64,000 nt of DNA from an uncultured Bradyrhizobium sp. (GCF_947648125.1 NZ_CANSMR010000011.1:124001-188000), one strand, 5' to 3'. Positions 29,888 to 39,804 are shown, numbered from the stretch's first letter. Translations and numbers: made by a program. Notes: a model not told the origin generated them from the sequence alone.

Positions 29888-30290
29888 ACCTTTTCTCGGG
29901 ACGTAAGACACGTCCCGCTTTGGTGTGACGTGCGACCTCTTTGGGCTTTGTGATGTGAATTGACGAAATCCACAGCTCAGTGAGGGGCGCATTCGGTTTG
30001 ACTACTACGTGAAACCATTTCCCGAACACCACTTCGTCGAAATGGAAAAACTGAAGATGGCCGCGACGATCAAGTACGGCTCTGCCAACGTCGATGGCAA
30101 TGCCGACCATTGGCAGGCGATATGGGTCAATGCCGTGCTTTGTGTGTGCTTTCACAGCGTAGGAATGATGCATCTGCACTAGCCCGGTTGAACAGCCGAG
30201 CGCATGACTCAAGTCCGCAGGGATTCGAGTAATCGAAACGGCCTGCGGCATCGCATAGACAAGAAAATCTATCCACTCTTCCTCGGTCAC
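29886..30290 (-). CDS. Passenger gene, possible BECR/PBECR-fold nuclease-like protein
   Basis: A 134-residue protein with GTG start (MTEEEWIDFLVYAMPQ). No sure family assignment. The second half, with HSYAVKAHTKHG then FFHFDEVVFGKWFHVVVK then ISSIHITKPKE, follows the order of conserved His/Lys, Trp-x3-V-K and S-x-H-x-T seen in phage-type BECR (Barnase/EndoU/ColicinE5/RelE-like) toxins. If right it would be an RNase toxin or phage-head-type nuclease. This is pattern likeness only. Confidence 0.55.
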   Translation of the reverse strand: MTEEEWIDFLVYAMPQAVSITRIPADLSHALGCSTGLVQMHHSYAVKAHTKHGIDPYRLPMVGIAIDVGRAVLDRRGHLQFFHFDEVVFGKWFHVVVKPNAPLTELWISSIHITKPKEVARHTKAGRVLRPEKR

Positions 30291-30296
30291 TTTGAG

Positions 30297-30449
30297 ATGC
30301 CAAAACGCAAAGAGACGCAGATCGATAAGTTCAAAGCCGCCGCCCGCGACCTAGGGACGGACGACAACGAAAAGCGCTTCAACGAGAAGCTTGGCAAGAT
30401 TGCCCGGCAGAAGCCTGCAATCAAACCGACCAAAAAGCCAAAAAGGTAG
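30297..30449 (+). CDS. Passenger small basic protein, 50 aa
   Basis: ATG at 30297 (MPKRKETQIDKFKAAARDLG) gives a Lys/Arg-rich, helical 50-residue protein with the central TDDNEKRFNEKLGKIA. It diverges from the preceding nuclease-like gene with only 6 bp between start codons, so the two cannot both have ordinary upstream promoters in that gap. No function is recognised; a partner or antitoxin role for the neighbouring protein is a guess. Confidence 0.6.
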   Translation: MPKRKETQIDKFKAAARDLGTDDNEKRFNEKLGKIARQKPAIKPTKKPKR

Positions 30450-30451
30450 TT

Positions 30452-30610
30452 ATGACCGATCAGGCAGTAATGGCCCGACTCTCCATGTTGGAAAGCCGGG
30501 TTTTTATATTGGAGGGCTTGCTTAGAGCTCGTTTAGAGCCTTCTGAAGAACGGCCTTTGCAGCCGCCTTCAGCTTGTCCATCTCAACCGACTCACCGCCA
30601 GTCGGCTTAA
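30452..30610 (+). CDS. Possible 52-aa coupled small protein
   Basis: Begins 2 bp after the 50-aa stop (TAGTTATG), consistent with coupled translation. The first half MTDQAVMARLSMLESRVFIL has heptad-like spacing of hydrophobics; the C-terminal half is Pro/Ser-rich and lies antisense to the 67-aa gene, so that part may be meaningless. Confidence 0.3.
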   Translation: MTDQAVMARLSMLESRVFILEGLLRARLEPSEERPLQPPSACPSQPTHRQSA

Positions 30611-30725
30611 AATGGAAACTGCCTTGCACCGTGAGGGGCGGAATGGACTCTTGGTCAAAGGCAGCAAAATTGCCGATCCCGTTGATGAGGTCTGGGCTCA
30701 GCATTGAGAACTTAAAGGCCATCAT
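30522..30725 (-). CDS. Passenger small protein, 67 aa, unknown function
   Basis: MMAFKFSMLSPDLINGIGNF starts at 30725 behind a CGGAGATTC ribosome-binding site. The remainder (FHFKPTGGESVEMDKLKAAA) is amphipathic and ends LQKALNEL. No family recognised. It lies near the right end of the insertion, reading towards the transposase. Confidence 0.55.
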   Translation of the reverse strand: MMAFKFSMLSPDLINGIGNFAAFDQESIPPLTVQGSFHFKPTGGESVEMDKLKAAAKAVLQKALNEL

Positions 30726-30866
30726 GAATCTCCGGTTGATCGAATCAGGTTGTAACAACCTGTGGGACTCATAACCGGAACCCGGAAAAACCCTCATCAC
30801 AAAAAGATTCAAGCCGTTGTTTCACAACGGTTATCCACGCATTGGGTGTGCGAAGTGCACAATTGC

Positions 30867-30878
30867 GCTGCCCAGTGC
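30867..30878. repeat. Right 12-bp direct repeat flanking the insertion
   Basis: GCTGCCCAGTGC, identical to 28588-28599. It marks the right boundary of the mobile insertion. Confidence 0.75.
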
Positions 30879-30894
30879 AAGAACATTAAGAGAA

Positions 30895-30926
30895 CATCCG
30901 GGGGCGACGAACGCCGTCCCCGGATG
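30895..30926 (-). terminator. Terminator hairpin after the MBL-fold gene
   Basis: CATCCGGGG pairs with CCCCGGATG (9 bp) around a 14-base loop, just past the stop of the 30935 gene. The T tract after it on the minus strand is broken (TTCTCTTAATG), so efficiency is uncertain. Confidence 0.6.
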
Positions 30927-30934
30927 CGCCGCCG

Positions 30935-31906
30935 TCACAGCGTCATCTGCATCGGTTCCGGATAGTAATGGAAGCCCTCGCCGGCCTTGGCGACGTGGCC
31001 GTAGCCTGGCCAGGCGAAGTGGTAGGACATCACCGGCGTCTTGTTCGCGGCCAGCATCTCGAGGAGCTTGACCCGCGAGTTCGCCGCCTGCTTCGGATCG
31101 GTGTCGTAGGAGAACTCCATCCGCGGCCGCTCCAGCAGCAGCACCGCGTGATGCGAGAGGTCGCCGAGGAAGGCAAAGGACTTGCCGCCCGAGCTCACCA
31201 TGAAGATGGTGTGGCCCACGGTGTGGCCGGGCGCTGCGATCGCCTGCACGCCGGGCAGGAATTCCTGGCCATCCTTGAAGAACACGATGCGGTCGCGCAC
31301 CGGCAGCAGGTTCTTGCGGGCGTGCACCACAAAGTCCTTCAACGGACTGCCCATCTTGCCTTCGTCGGTCCAGAAATCGAGATCGCTTTGCGCGATGTAG
31401 TACTGCGCATTCGGGAACAGCGGCTTGTTGTCGGCATCGACAATGCCACCGATGTGATCGATATGCGCGTGCGACAGCACGACGGCATCGATGTCTTCCG
31501 GCTTGATGCCGGCTTCCTTCATGCTCTTCTGCTGCCGGCCGGTGGTCGGGCCGAAGGCCTTCGAGGTGCCCATGCCGGTATCGAACAGGATCAGTCGGTC
31601 GCCCATGTTGACGATCGGCGAGTTCTGCTCGAGCACGACATTGTCGGGCGAGAGGAAATTGTCGGAGAGCATCTTCTTCACTTCTTCCTTCGGCACGCCG
31701 GTGAAGGTACCGGAGGGATCGCCGAGCGGAAGCGGGCCGTCGGAGACGACGGTCACTTCGGCATCGCCGAGAACGAAGCGGTGCCAATAGGGTGTCTGCG
31801 TGCCGAGCTTCGGCGCGCGCGCCTGCGCGGTGCCGCCGAGGAGTGTGCTGGCGCCGAGACCGGCGCCGAGCGCGAGTAAGGATCGTCGTGAGACATTGAG
31901 CGTCAT
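30935..31906 (-). CDS. Exported metallo-beta-lactamase-fold hydrolase
   Basis: A 323-residue MBL-superfamily protein. The zinc motif SHAHIDHIGG (HxHxDH) is at about residue 145-155, with further His in APGHTVGHT and Asp in LGDLSHHA. The N-terminus MTLNVSRRSLLALGAGLGAS carries a twin-arginine-like signal, so the enzyme is probably periplasmic. The start at 31906 follows GGAGGAAGACGTT; an upstream ATG is inside that ribosome-binding site. Substrate unknown (quorum-quenching lactonase, arylsulfatase-like or other). Confidence 0.9.
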   Translation of the reverse strand: MTLNVSRRSLLALGAGLGASTLLGGTAQARAPKLGTQTPYWHRFVLGDAEVTVVSDGPLPLGDPSGTFTGVPKEEVKKMLSDNFLSPDNVVLEQNSPIVNMGDRLILFDTGMGTSKAFGPTTGRQQKSMKEAGIKPEDIDAVVLSHAHIDHIGGIVDADNKPLFPNAQYYIAQSDLDFWTDEGKMGSPLKDFVVHARKNLLPVRDRIVFFKDGQEFLPGVQAIAAPGHTVGHTIFMVSSGGKSFAFLGDLSHHAVLLLERPRMEFSYDTDPKQAANSRVKLLEMLAANKTPVMSYHFAWPGYGHVAKAGEGFHYYPEPMQMTL

Positions 31907-32095
31907 AACGTCTTCCTCCACAATTTTTATGAGATTTTCGCGTTGTCGCCCGCGTTAGCCCGCCGCTTGACCTGACGCAGGCAAGGGGATGCTGCCTTCG
32001 CCTGCGCAAGCTGGCAAGAAGAATAAGGCGAACGGGTGCGCGGTCGAACTCTGGTTAGAGTTCAACCTGCATGTGCAGCGCACAAGGAAGGAGGA

Positions 32096-33043
32096 TTATT
32101 TCGCGGCTCGCTTCTTCTCGACGGCATCCCAGATCATGGCTGCGACATCGGGGCCGTTGAGCCGCTGAATGGCGCGGATGCCGGTCGGCGAGGTGACGTT
32201 GATCTCGGTCAAATTGCCGTCGATCACGTCGATGCCGACGAACAGCAGGCCGCGTTCGCGCAGCGCAGGTCCAAGCGTGGCGCAGATTTCGCGCTCGCGA
32301 TCCGAGAGCTCGGTCGCCTTGGCCGCACCGCCCCGCACCATGTTGGAGCGCAGATCGTCCGCTGCCGGCACGCGGTTGACGGCGCCGGCGAATTCGCCGT
32401 CGACCAGGATGATGCGCTTGTCGCCATGCTTCACCTCGGGGAGGAAGCGCTGGATCACCCAGGGCTCCTTGAAGGTGACCGAGAACATGTCGAACAGCGA
32501 GCCGAAGTTCATGTCCTGCGGCATCACGCGGAAGACCGCGGCGCCGCCATGGCCGTGCAACGGTTTCATGACGACGGCGCCGTGCTGGTCGCGGAAGGCG
32601 TTGATCTCGTCGAGGTCGCGCGAGATCAAGGTCGGCGGCATCAGCTGCGGGAAATTCATCACGAACAGCTTTTCCGGCGCGTTGCGGACGCTGGCCGGAT
32701 CGTTGACGACCAGGGTCTTCGGATGAATGCGCTCGAGGAAATGGGTCGAGGTGATGTAGGCGAGATCGAACGGCGGGTCCTGCCGCAACAGCACGACGTC
32801 GAAGCCGTTGAGGGCTTCCCGCTTCGGCTCGCCCAATGTGAAGTGATCGCCGACCTCGTCGCGCACGATGAGAGACTGCACCGGGGCCACCAGCTCCTCG
32901 CCGCGCAGCGACAGCTTGTCGGGCGTGTAGTAGGAAATGCCGTGGCCGCGCTTCTGCGCCTCGAGCAGCAGCGCAAAGGTCGAATCGCCGCGGACGTTAA
33001 TGCGCGCGATGGGATCCATCTGGACGGCGATCTTCAATTTCAT
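32096..33043 (-). CDS. gshB: Glutathione synthetase
   Basis: ATP-grasp ligase that joins glycine to gamma-glutamylcysteine. The 315-residue prokaryotic type has [16 protein letters not shown] (ATP-binding) and [13 protein letters not shown] near the C-terminus. It is the last gene of the rsmI-yraN-gshB series on the minus strand, a conserved order in alphaproteobacteria. Confidence 0.96.
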   Translation of the reverse strand: MKLKIAVQMDPIARINVRGDSTFALLLEAQKRGHGISYYTPDKLSLRGEELVAPVQSLIVRDEVGDHFTLGEPKREALNGFDVVLLRQDPPFDLAYITSTHFLERIHPKTLVVNDPASVRNAPEKLFVMNFPQLMPPTLISRDLDEINAFRDQHGAVVMKPLHGHGGAAVFRVMPQDMNFGSLFDMFSVTFKEPWVIQRFLPEVKHGDKRIILVDGEFAGAVNRVPAADDLRSNMVRGGAAKATELSDREREICATLGPALRERGLLFVGIDVIDGNLTEINVTSPTGIRAIQRLNGPDVAAMIWDAVEKKRAAK

Positions 33044-33073
33044 AAGCGTGTCCCGCGAGGTCTGAGGGTAACT

Positions 33074-33463
33074 TTAAGGGCTGGCGTCGAATGCCGCTAA
33101 CAGATGGCGCGGCAGGCTCTTCGGCGCAATCAGCACGGCGTCGAATCTGAGATCAAATTCGGCATGTTCGGGATGCGCCATCAGCCAGGCCTGGGCGGCG
33201 TTGACGATGCGCTGCTGCTGGCGCGGCGTCACCGCATAGGCGGCGTCGTCGAGGCTGGCACGGGCCTTGACCTCGACGAAGGCGAGCAGATTGCGCCGGC
33301 GCACCACCAGGTCGATCTCGCCATAGGGGGTGCGGAAGCGCCTTGCCAGGATGCGATAGCCCTTGGCGATCAAGAGCGCCGCGGCGCGGCTTTCGGCCGA
33401 GATGCCGGTGCGGAATGCGGCGACCCGTTCAGGCGAGGCGCTGTCAGTCTTCGCCATCGCCAT
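33074..33463 (-). CDS. yraN: YraN-family (UPF0102) endonuclease-like protein
   Basis: A 129-residue protein of restriction-endonuclease-like fold. [19 protein letters not shown] contains the family's E-x-D-L...FVEVK motif. The start at 33463 ([12 protein letters not shown]) is chosen because it sits at the end of rsmI with a 20-base overlap; a larger upstream opening would run further into rsmI. Function poorly known. Confidence 0.88.
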   Translation of the reverse strand: MAMAKTDSASPERVAAFRTGISAESRAAALLIAKGYRILARRFRTPYGEIDLVVRRRNLLAFVEVKARASLDDAAYAVTPRQQQRIVNAAQAWLMAHPEHAEFDLRFDAVLIAPKSLPRHLLAAFDASP

Positions 33464-34397
33464 CCCCGATGGTCTTCGCGAGCTCGAGGGCGCGGGCATA
33501 GACCTCGCGGCGCGGTCGGCCCGACAGCTCGACCGCGTGCGCCACCGCATCCTTGACGCTGCCGCGGGCGAGCTGCACGCGCAACAGATCGTCGAGTGCG
33601 TCCTGGCCCATCACGCCGGCATCGTCAGGCGGCGGCCCGACGACGAGCACGAACTCGCCGCGTGTCTCCAACGCGTCCGCGCCTGCTGCAAGTTCGGTGA
33701 CCGGCGCGCGCTTGACCTCTTCGTGCAGCTTGGTCAACTCGCGGCAGATCGCGGCATCGCGTCCAGCCATGATCGCGGCGAGGTCGCGCAGCGTGTCCTG
33801 CACGCGATTGCCGGATTCGAACATCACGAGCGTCGAATCGATCCGGGCCAGCTCGGTGAGCCGCGCGCGGCGCGCGTGCTCCTTCGCCGGCAAAAATCCC
33901 TCGAAGAAAAACCGGTCCGTCGGCAGCGCCGCAACCGACAGTGCTGTCAGCACCGATGACGGTCCCGGCACCGCGATGACGGCATGCCCGGCGGCGCAGA
34001 CGTCACGCACCAGCTTGAAGCCGGGATCGGAGATCAGCGGCGTGCCGGCGTCCGAGACCAGTGCGATGGCGGCACCCTGCGCCAGCCGCTCGAGGATCTT
34101 GGGCCGGGCCTGCACCGCGTTGTGCTCGTGGTAGAGCGCCAGTTCGGCGGTGATGGCGTAACGCTCGGTCAGCCGTCGCGTGATCCTGGTGTCCTCGCAG
34201 GCGATGACGTCGACGCCCGCCAAAGTCTCCAGCGCACGCAGGGTGACGTCGGCGAGATTGCCGATCGGGGTCGCCACCAGATGGAGCCCGGGCGCGGCCT
34301 TTGGTGCCGCCAGCTGCTGGCCGGCGATCGAAAAGGTCCTGGCCGCAGTGCCTGTCGTGGCATCGGAATGGTGGAGGGAACTGGCTTTTGCGCGCAT
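33444..34397 (-). CDS. rsmI: RsmI 16S rRNA 2'-O-ribose methyltransferase (C1402)
   Basis: SAM-dependent tetrapyrrole-methylase-fold enzyme of 317 residues. Signature [18 protein letters not shown] and [15 protein letters not shown] are near the N-terminus (after a 35-residue leader), and [13 protein letters not shown] follows. Overlaps yraN, and diverges from the LpoA-like gene. Confidence 0.95.
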   Translation of the reverse strand: MRAKASSLHHSDATTGTAARTFSIAGQQLAAPKAAPGLHLVATPIGNLADVTLRALETLAGVDVIACEDTRITRRLTERYAITAELALYHEHNAVQARPKILERLAQGAAIALVSDAGTPLISDPGFKLVRDVCAAGHAVIAVPGPSSVLTALSVAALPTDRFFFEGFLPAKEHARRARLTELARIDSTLVMFESGNRVQDTLRDLAAIMAGRDAAICRELTKLHEEVKRAPVTELAAGADALETRGEFVLVVGPPPDDAGVMGQDALDDLLRVQLARGSVKDAVAHAVELSGRPRREVYARALELAKTIGDGDGED

Positions 34398-34616
34398 AAT
34401 GCCAATCTAGAGGGATGGCAGCGCTTGCGCCACATCCGGAAACCGCGATGACGGTACGCGGTTGCTGAGGGAAACGGGAGCCGCGGCAACGGCGCCGCGA
34501 GACCATAATCCTTTTGTTTTAGTTAACTATTCGCCGACAATATGCCTGAATCCACCCGCCTCATCAGAGCTGGATGGAGTCCTGGCCGATCCTGGTCGGC
34601 CAAGAGAAGAGAGACG

Positions 34617-35822
34617 ATGGAAGGCCCGCATCACCGCAACTCCCTGCCGTCGGGCACGACCCGGCGGACCGCGCTTGGCCTCATCGTCGGCGCGCCGTTG
34701 CTGACGGCCTGCTCCGGCATCCAGCAGAGCCTAAGCCAATTCTCCAGCGGCAATCCGGAGGCCGGTCCCGCCGGCCCGCAGCAACAACCGCAGGCAGTCG
34801 GCACCGGGCAGGTCAAGATTGGATTGATTTTGCCGCTGTCGGCGTCCGGCAATGCCGGCCTCGCGGCGCAGTCGATGCGCAACGCCGCCGAAATGGCGCT
34901 CGCGGAATTTCAGAACCCGAACATTCAGCTCCTGATCAAGGACGATGGCGGCAGCCCACAGGGTGCCGCGCAGGGCACCCAGCAGGCGCTGTCCGAGGGC
35001 GCCGAGATCATTCTGGGACCGCTGTTCGCAGGCTCGGTGCCGGCCACCGCGCAACTGACGCGGCCGCGCGGCACCTCGGTGATCGCATTCTCCACCGATT
35101 CGAGCGTCGCCGGACGCGGTGTCTATCTCCTGAGCTTCCTGCCGGAGTCCGACATCAATCGGATCGTCGACTATTCCGCCGGGATCGGAAAACGCTCGTT
35201 CGCCGCGATGGTGCCGGACAACGCCTATGGCAACGTGGTCGAGGCCGCCTTCAAGCAGGCGGTCGGCCGCAAGAACGGCCGCGTCGTCGCATTCGAGAAA
35301 TATGGTGCCGACCGCGCGACGCCGGCGCGGACCGTAGCCCAGGCGCTCGGCCAGGCCGACGCGCTGCTGCTTGCCGACGACGGCGATTCGGTGGTCGCGA
35401 CCGCCGACGCACTCACCGCGGCGGGCGCCAATCTGCGCAACATCCAGCTGCTCGGCACCGGGCTGTGGGACAATCCGCGGGTGTTCGCGAGCCCGGTCCT
35501 GCAAGGGGGCCTCTACGCCGCGCCCGATCCGTCCGGCTTCCGCAGCTTCGCCGGCCGCTATCGCGCCAAGTACGGCGGCGAGCCGGTGCGCACCGCAACG
35601 CTTGCCTATGACGCCGTCGCGCTGATGGCGGCGCTGGCGCGCACCCAGGGCGCGCAGCGCTTCGCGCCGGAGACGCTGACCAATCCATCCGGCTTTGCCG
35701 GCATCGACGGCCTGTTCCGCTTCCGCTCCGACGGTACCAATGAGCGCGGCCTTGCGGTCATGAAGGTGGCGTCCGGCGGCGGCACACCGGTCGCCGGCTC
35801 GCCGAAGAGTTTTGGCGCTTAA
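34617..35822 (+). CDS. LpoA-like penicillin-binding-protein activator lipoprotein
   Basis: Periplasmic-binding-protein-like lipoprotein of 401 residues. A twin-Arg-preceded hydrophobic leader ends in the lipobox LLTACSG, so Cys near residue 37 is the likely lipidation site. The mature part is a Peripla_BP_6 domain (KIGLILPLSASGNAGLAAQS). Divergent from rsmI, where lpoA/yraM, rsmI and yraN form a conserved neighbourhood in proteobacteria. It could also be an ABC-type amino-acid binder, but no permease is adjacent. Confidence 0.82.
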   Translation: MEGPHHRNSLPSGTTRRTALGLIVGAPLLTACSGIQQSLSQFSSGNPEAGPAGPQQQPQAVGTGQVKIGLILPLSASGNAGLAAQSMRNAAEMALAEFQNPNIQLLIKDDGGSPQGAAQGTQQALSEGAEIILGPLFAGSVPATAQLTRPRGTSVIAFSTDSSVAGRGVYLLSFLPESDINRIVDYSAGIGKRSFAAMVPDNAYGNVVEAAFKQAVGRKNGRVVAFEKYGADRATPARTVAQALGQADALLLADDGDSVVATADALTAAGANLRNIQLLGTGLWDNPRVFASPVLQGGLYAAPDPSGFRSFAGRYRAKYGGEPVRTATLAYDAVALMAALARTQGAQRFAPETLTNPSGFAGIDGLFRFRSDGTNERGLAVMKVASGGGTPVAGSPKSFGA

Positions 35823-35914
35823 ATTTTCGTCAGGCGGTCAAGCTGCTTGTCGAGCGCCGGCACCCGCCGGCTACTTTGCATGGGGTTGTTTTCGATATTT
35901 TGGCAGCGTGCAGC

Positions 35915-35985
35915 TAGAGCGTTTTCGAGCGAAGTGGATACCGGTTCGCGTGAAGAAAACGCGTCAAAACAAGAATCTAGAGCCC
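35915..35985. repeat. Dispersed repeat (AGCGTTTTCGAGCGAAGT family, copy 1)
   Basis: Opens TAGAGCGTTTTCGAGCGAAG and contains CCGGTTCGCGTGAAGAAAACG. A variant copy is at 60908-60970. It lies after the LpoA-like gene. Confidence 0.75.
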
Positions 35986-36018
35986 CGTTCCGATTCAATC
36001 GGAACGGGATAGGCTCTA
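35978..36018. terminator. Long hairpin between LpoA-like gene and hemW
   Basis: TAGAGCC and GGCTCTA form an outer stem, and CCGTTCCGATT and AATCGGAACGG an inner 11-bp stem around a single-base loop region. It covers the hemW stop codon and lies between convergent genes, so a bidirectional terminator is likely. Confidence 0.65.
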
Positions 36019-37173
36019 GGCGGCGAGATCCGCGACGACCGCGTCGAGCACCGGGAATCCCGACTTCGTCACGCGCAGCCGTCCATCGGCATCGACGGCG
36101 ATGGCGCCTTCCTCGCGCAGCATCGCGATCCGGTGCGGATCGAGCTTTCGGCCGGAGAGCTTCGCATAGCGCGTCGGATCGATGCCTTCGGCGAGCCGCA
36201 GCCCCATCAAGAGGAATTCGTCGGCGCGCTCTTCGCTGTTGAGGCTGTCGTCGGTGACGACGCCGTGGCCGCGTTCCTCGACGTTCAACAGCCACGCCTC
36301 GGGGCGCCGCTCGGTCGCGGTCGCGTGCCTGACGCCGTCGATGTCGAGCCGGCCATGCGCGCCGGGACCGATGCCGGCATATTCCTCGCCGCGCCAATAG
36401 ACCAGGTTGTGCTTGCACTCGGCGCCGGAGCGGGCGTGGTTGGAGATCTCGTAGGCCGGCAGTCCCTCGCGGGCGCAGACTTCCTGCGTCACGTCGTAGA
36501 GCGCGCGCGCGGTCGCTTCATCCGGGGTCTGCAATTTGCCGGCGGCATGCAATCCGAAGAACGGCGTGCCTTCCTCGATCGTGAGCTGATAGAGCGACAG
36601 GTGCTCGGCCGCTTCCGAGATCGCCTGCTTCAATTCATCGGCCCACATCTGCGGCGTCTGGTCGGGCCGGGCGTAGATCAGATCGAACGAGTAACGGTCG
36701 AATGCGGAGCGCGCGATCGCAACCGCGTCGAGCGCCTCTCGCGCGGTATGCAGCCGGCCCAATGCCTTCAGCGATGCGTCGTCCAGCGCCTGCACACCGA
36801 GCGAGACACGATTGACGCCGGCGGCGCGATAGCCGCGAAAGCGTGTTGCCTCGACGCTGGTCGGATTGGCCTCGAGCGTCACCTCGACATCGCGCGCCAC
36901 CGACCAGTGCTTGCCGATGGCATCGAGCACGGCGCCGACGGTCTGCGGCTGCATCAGCGACGGCGTGCCGCCGCCGAGGAAGATCGAGGAGACTTCACGG
37001 CCCGGCACCCGCGCGGCCGTGGTCTCGATCTCGCGGGCGAACGCGCGCACGAAGCGCGCCTCGTCGACCGGCGCATGGCGGACGTGGCTGTTGAAATCGC
37101 AATACGGGCATTTCGACAGGCAGAACGGCCAGTGCACGTAAACGCCGAAAGCTTCTCGTTCAGCGTGGCTCAA
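36016..37173 (-). CDS. hemW: HemW, heme chaperone radical-SAM protein
   Basis: A 385-residue member of the HemN-like family now regarded as heme-trafficking HemW. The radical-SAM cluster motif [13 protein letters not shown] (Cx3Cx2C) is near residues 17-29, followed by [10 protein letters not shown]. It overlaps rdgB by 14 bp. The Cys set does not match coproporphyrinogen dehydrogenase HemN, whose family is longer. Confidence 0.93.
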   Translation of the reverse strand: MSHAEREAFGVYVHWPFCLSKCPYCDFNSHVRHAPVDEARFVRAFAREIETTAARVPGREVSSIFLGGGTPSLMQPQTVGAVLDAIGKHWSVARDVEVTLEANPTSVEATRFRGYRAAGVNRVSLGVQALDDASLKALGRLHTAREALDAVAIARSAFDRYSFDLIYARPDQTPQMWADELKQAISEAAEHLSLYQLTIEEGTPFFGLHAAGKLQTPDEATARALYDVTQEVCAREGLPAYEISNHARSGAECKHNLVYWRGEEYAGIGPGAHGRLDIDGVRHATATERRPEAWLLNVEERGHGVVTDDSLNSEERADEFLLMGLRLAEGIDPTRYAKLSGRKLDPHRIAMLREEGAIAVDADGRLRVTKSGFPVLDAVVADLAA

Positions 37174-37801
37174 GGCAGATCTCCGCGAGCTTCACGAAAG
37201 CGCGGGCGCGATGCGACAGGCCGAGTCCGAGCGGCGGCAGGCCGTGCTTCTCGATGCTGCTCATCTCGCCAAAGGTCCGCGTGTAACCGTCGGGCAGGAA
37301 GGCCGGATCATAACCGAATCCGGCGGTGCCGCGCGGCGGCCAGGCCAGGGTTCCATCGACGCGGGCCTCGACCTCTTCGAGGTGATCGTCCGGCCAGGCC
37401 ACGCACAGCGCGGAGACGAAATGCGCCTTGCGGTGCTCCGGCGCCGTGGCGCCGCGCTCCTGCAGCAGGCGCTCGATCCGCGTCATCGCCGCCATGAAGT
37501 CCTTGCCCTCGCCGGCCCAGCGCGCCGAATGGATTCCGGGCGCGCCGTCGAGCGCGTCGACCACGAGGCCGGAATCGTCGGCGAAGGCCGGCAAGCCCGT
37601 GGCCTTCGCCGCCGCGATCGCCTTGATCCCGGCGTTGGCCCGAAAGCTGTCGCCGGTCTCCTCGGGCTCGGCGAGACCGAGCTCGCCGGCCGACACCGCC
37701 TCGACGCCGTGCGGCGCCAGCAGTTCCCGCATCTCGGCAAGCTTGCCGGGATTATGGGTGGCGATCACGAGCCTTCCGGTGATTCGGCGATGCATGACCA
37801 A
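37160..37801 (-). CDS. rdgB: RdgB/HAM1 non-canonical purine NTP pyrophosphatase
   Basis: Removes dITP, XTP and related nucleotides. The 213-residue protein has [15 protein letters not shown] at the N-terminus, then [20 protein letters not shown]. It follows rph by 5 bp and overlaps hemW, giving rph-rdgB-hemW in one operon. Confidence 0.96.
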   Translation of the reverse strand: MVMHRRITGRLVIATHNPGKLAEMRELLAPHGVEAVSAGELGLAEPEETGDSFRANAGIKAIAAAKATGLPAFADDSGLVVDALDGAPGIHSARWAGEGKDFMAAMTRIERLLQERGATAPEHRKAHFVSALCVAWPDDHLEEVEARVDGTLAWPPRGTAGFGYDPAFLPDGYTRTFGEMSSIEKHGLPPLGLGLSHRARAFVKLAEICLEPR

Positions 37802-37806
37802 TCTGA

Positions 37807-38520
37807 CTACGCCACCGCGATCTTTTGCAAGTCGACCAGACGCGCGACACCTTTGCGTGCCAGGGCCATCAGCGCCAGGAATTCACCTTCCGAGAACGGC
37901 GTCTTCTCGGCGGTGCCCTGCACCTCGATGATGCGGCCGTCGCCGGTCATGACGAAATTGGCGTCGGTGTCGGCCTCGGAGTCCTCGGCATAGTCGAGAT
38001 CGAGCACCGGCGTGCCCTGGTAGATGCCGCAGGAGATCGCCGCGACGTTGTCGCGCAACACGTTGGTCTTCAGCATGTTGCGGGTCTTCATCCAGTTGAT
38101 GCAGTCGGCCAGCGCCACCCAGGCACCGGTGATCGAGGCGGTGCGGGTGCCGCCATCGGCCTGGATGACGTCGCAATCGACCGTGATCTGGCGCTCGCCG
38201 AGCGCTTCGAGATCGACGGCTGCGCGCAGCGAGCGGCCGATCAGCCGCTGGATCTCGACCGTGCGGCCGCCCTGCTTGCCGGCGGAGGCCTCGCGGCGGG
38301 TGCGTTCCAGGGTGGCGCGCGGCAGCATGCCGTATTCGGCGGTGACCCAGCCGCGGCCCTGGCCCTTCAGCCATGGCGGCAACCGCTCTTCCAGCGTGGC
38401 GGTCACCAGCACATGGGTGTCGCCGAACTTCACCATGCAGGAACCCTCGGCATATTTGACGACGCCGCGTTCCAGCGACACGGGACGCAGTTCATCGGGC
38501 GCACGGCGGCTTGGCCGCAT
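37807..38520 (-). CDS. rph: Ribonuclease PH
   Basis: Phosphorolytic 3'-5' exoribonuclease trimming tRNA 3' ends. The 237-residue protein starts at ATG 38520 ([19 protein letters not shown]), the conserved opening. Diagnostic blocks are [12 protein letters not shown] and [19 protein letters not shown]. Longer upstream reading continues into hrcA's divergent region and is not supported. Confidence 0.97.
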   Translation of the reverse strand: MRPSRRAPDELRPVSLERGVVKYAEGSCMVKFGDTHVLVTATLEERLPPWLKGQGRGWVTAEYGMLPRATLERTRREASAGKQGGRTVEIQRLIGRSLRAAVDLEALGERQITVDCDVIQADGGTRTASITGAWVALADCINWMKTRNMLKTNVLRDNVAAISCGIYQGTPVLDLDYAEDSEADTDANFVMTGDGRIIEVQGTAEKTPFSEGEFLALMALARKGVARLVDLQKIAVA

Positions 38521-38700
38521 GGAAATCCTCCAGAATTCCGAGAGATAGGGCTGGGCGTGCTTGTAGGAGGGGGAAGCGGCAGCGGCAAGGGTTTTGGCAA
38601 GGGTTTTGGCGACGGTTTTCGGCCCCGGTATGGCCCGGTGCCGGTAGGCCGAATGCATGCTTGTCACCGGCCTCCGGGAGCGACAAATTAGGTAGCAATT

Positions 38701-39804
38701 GTGAAGGACTGGAGTGTGACGCACCACGATCCGATAGGCCTGATCGCGCCGTATGCCGGGCTCGCCCAGCTCAACGAGCGGTCGCGCGACATTTTTCGGC
38801 AAATCGTCGAAAGCTATCTTGCGACCGGCGAGCCGGTCGGTTCGCGCAACATCTCGCGCCTGATCGCATTGCCGCTGTCGCCGGCCTCGGTCCGCAATGT
38901 GATGTCGGATCTCGAACAGCTCGGCCTGATCTATGCGCCGCACACCTCGGCCGGCCGTTTGCCGACCGAACTCGGCCTGCGTTTCTTCGTCGACGCCCTG
39001 ATGCAGGTCGGCGACCTCACCGAGGCCGAGCGGCAATCGATCCAGACCCAGCTTGCGGCGGTCGGTCGTGCGCAATCCGTCGAGGCGGCGCTTGGCGAAG
39101 CATTGACGCGGCTGTCGGGGCTGACCCGTGCCGCGGCGGTGGTGCTGACGCAGAAGTCGAATGCGCGGCTGAAGCACATCGAATTCGTGCGGTTGGAGCC
39201 GGAGAAGGCGCTGGTTGTGCTGGTCGGCGAGGACGGCCAGGTCGAAAACCGCGTGCTGGCGCTGCCGCCGGGCGTTCCGTCCTCGGCCCTGACCGAGGCG
39301 ACCAATTTCCTCAATGCGCGGATTCGCGGTCGGACGCTGGCCGAAGCGCGGCTCGAGCTCGAGACGGCATTGACGCAAAACCGCGCCGAACTCGATCAGC
39401 TCACGCAAAAGGTCGTTGCGGCCGGCATCGCGAGCTGGTCCGGCGGCGAGAGCGAGGACCGCCAGCTGATCGTGCGCGGCCACGCCAACCTGCTCGAAGA
39501 TCTGCATGCGCTCGACGATCTCGAACGGATCAAGTCGCTGTTCGACGATCTCGAGACCAAGCGCGGCGTGATCGATCTGCTTGGCCGTGCCGAGCGCGGC
39601 GAGGGCGTGCGGATCTTCATCGGTTCGGAGAACAAGCTGTTCTCGCTGTCGGGTTCCTCCACCATCATCGCGCCATATGGCGACGCCCAGGGCCGGATCG
39701 TCGGCGTCCTCGGCGTGATCGGACCGACGCGGCTGAACTATGCACGCGTGATTCCGACCGTCGATTACGCCGCGCGCATCGTCAGCAAGATGCTGGGCGG
39801 CTGA
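38701..39804 (+). CDS. hrcA: HrcA heat-shock repressor
   Basis: Represses heat-shock genes by binding CIRCE operators; it depends on GroEL for activity. The 367-residue protein has an N-terminal winged-helix region ([20 protein letters not shown]) and the C-terminal HrcA domain. Start is GTG at 38701; a second GTG at 38716 ([11 protein letters not shown]) fits the family start better and may be real. It is followed by grpE. No CIRCE sequence was found near it, so its targets are probably elsewhere. Confidence 0.95.
   Translation: MKDWSVTHHDPIGLIAPYAGLAQLNERSRDIFRQIVESYLATGEPVGSRNISRLIALPLSPASVRNVMSDLEQLGLIYAPHTSAGRLPTELGLRFFVDALMQVGDLTEAERQSIQTQLAAVGRAQSVEAALGEALTRLSGLTRAAAVVLTQKSNARLKHIEFVRLEPEKALVVLVGEDGQVENRVLALPPGVPSSALTEATNFLNARIRGRTLAEARLELETALTQNRAELDQLTQKVVAAGIASWSGGESEDRQLIVRGHANLLEDLHALDDLERIKSLFDDLETKRGVIDLLGRAERGEGVRIFIGSENKLFSLSGSSTIIAPYGDAQGRIVGVLGVIGPTRLNYARVIPTVDYAARIVSKMLGG

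Larger units (their letters stand above)
28600..30866. mobile_element. IS1595-family element with passenger genes
   Basis: A 2.27-kb insertion bounded by the direct repeats. The left end (28600-28625) and the reverse complement of the right end (30840-30866) align at 18 of about 26 positions with one gap, forming imperfect terminal inverted repeats that share ACTT and CCCA blocks. Inside are the transposase, a hairpin terminator, and at least three small genes. Base composition is visibly less GC-rich than the flanks, especially after 29670, a sign of transfer. Confidence 0.8.

Noticed and set aside
38540-38715. CIRCE operator or RpoH box before hrcA.
   Set aside because: No TTAGCACTC-N9-GAGTGCTAA and no good CTTG-N17-CYTATMT was found.
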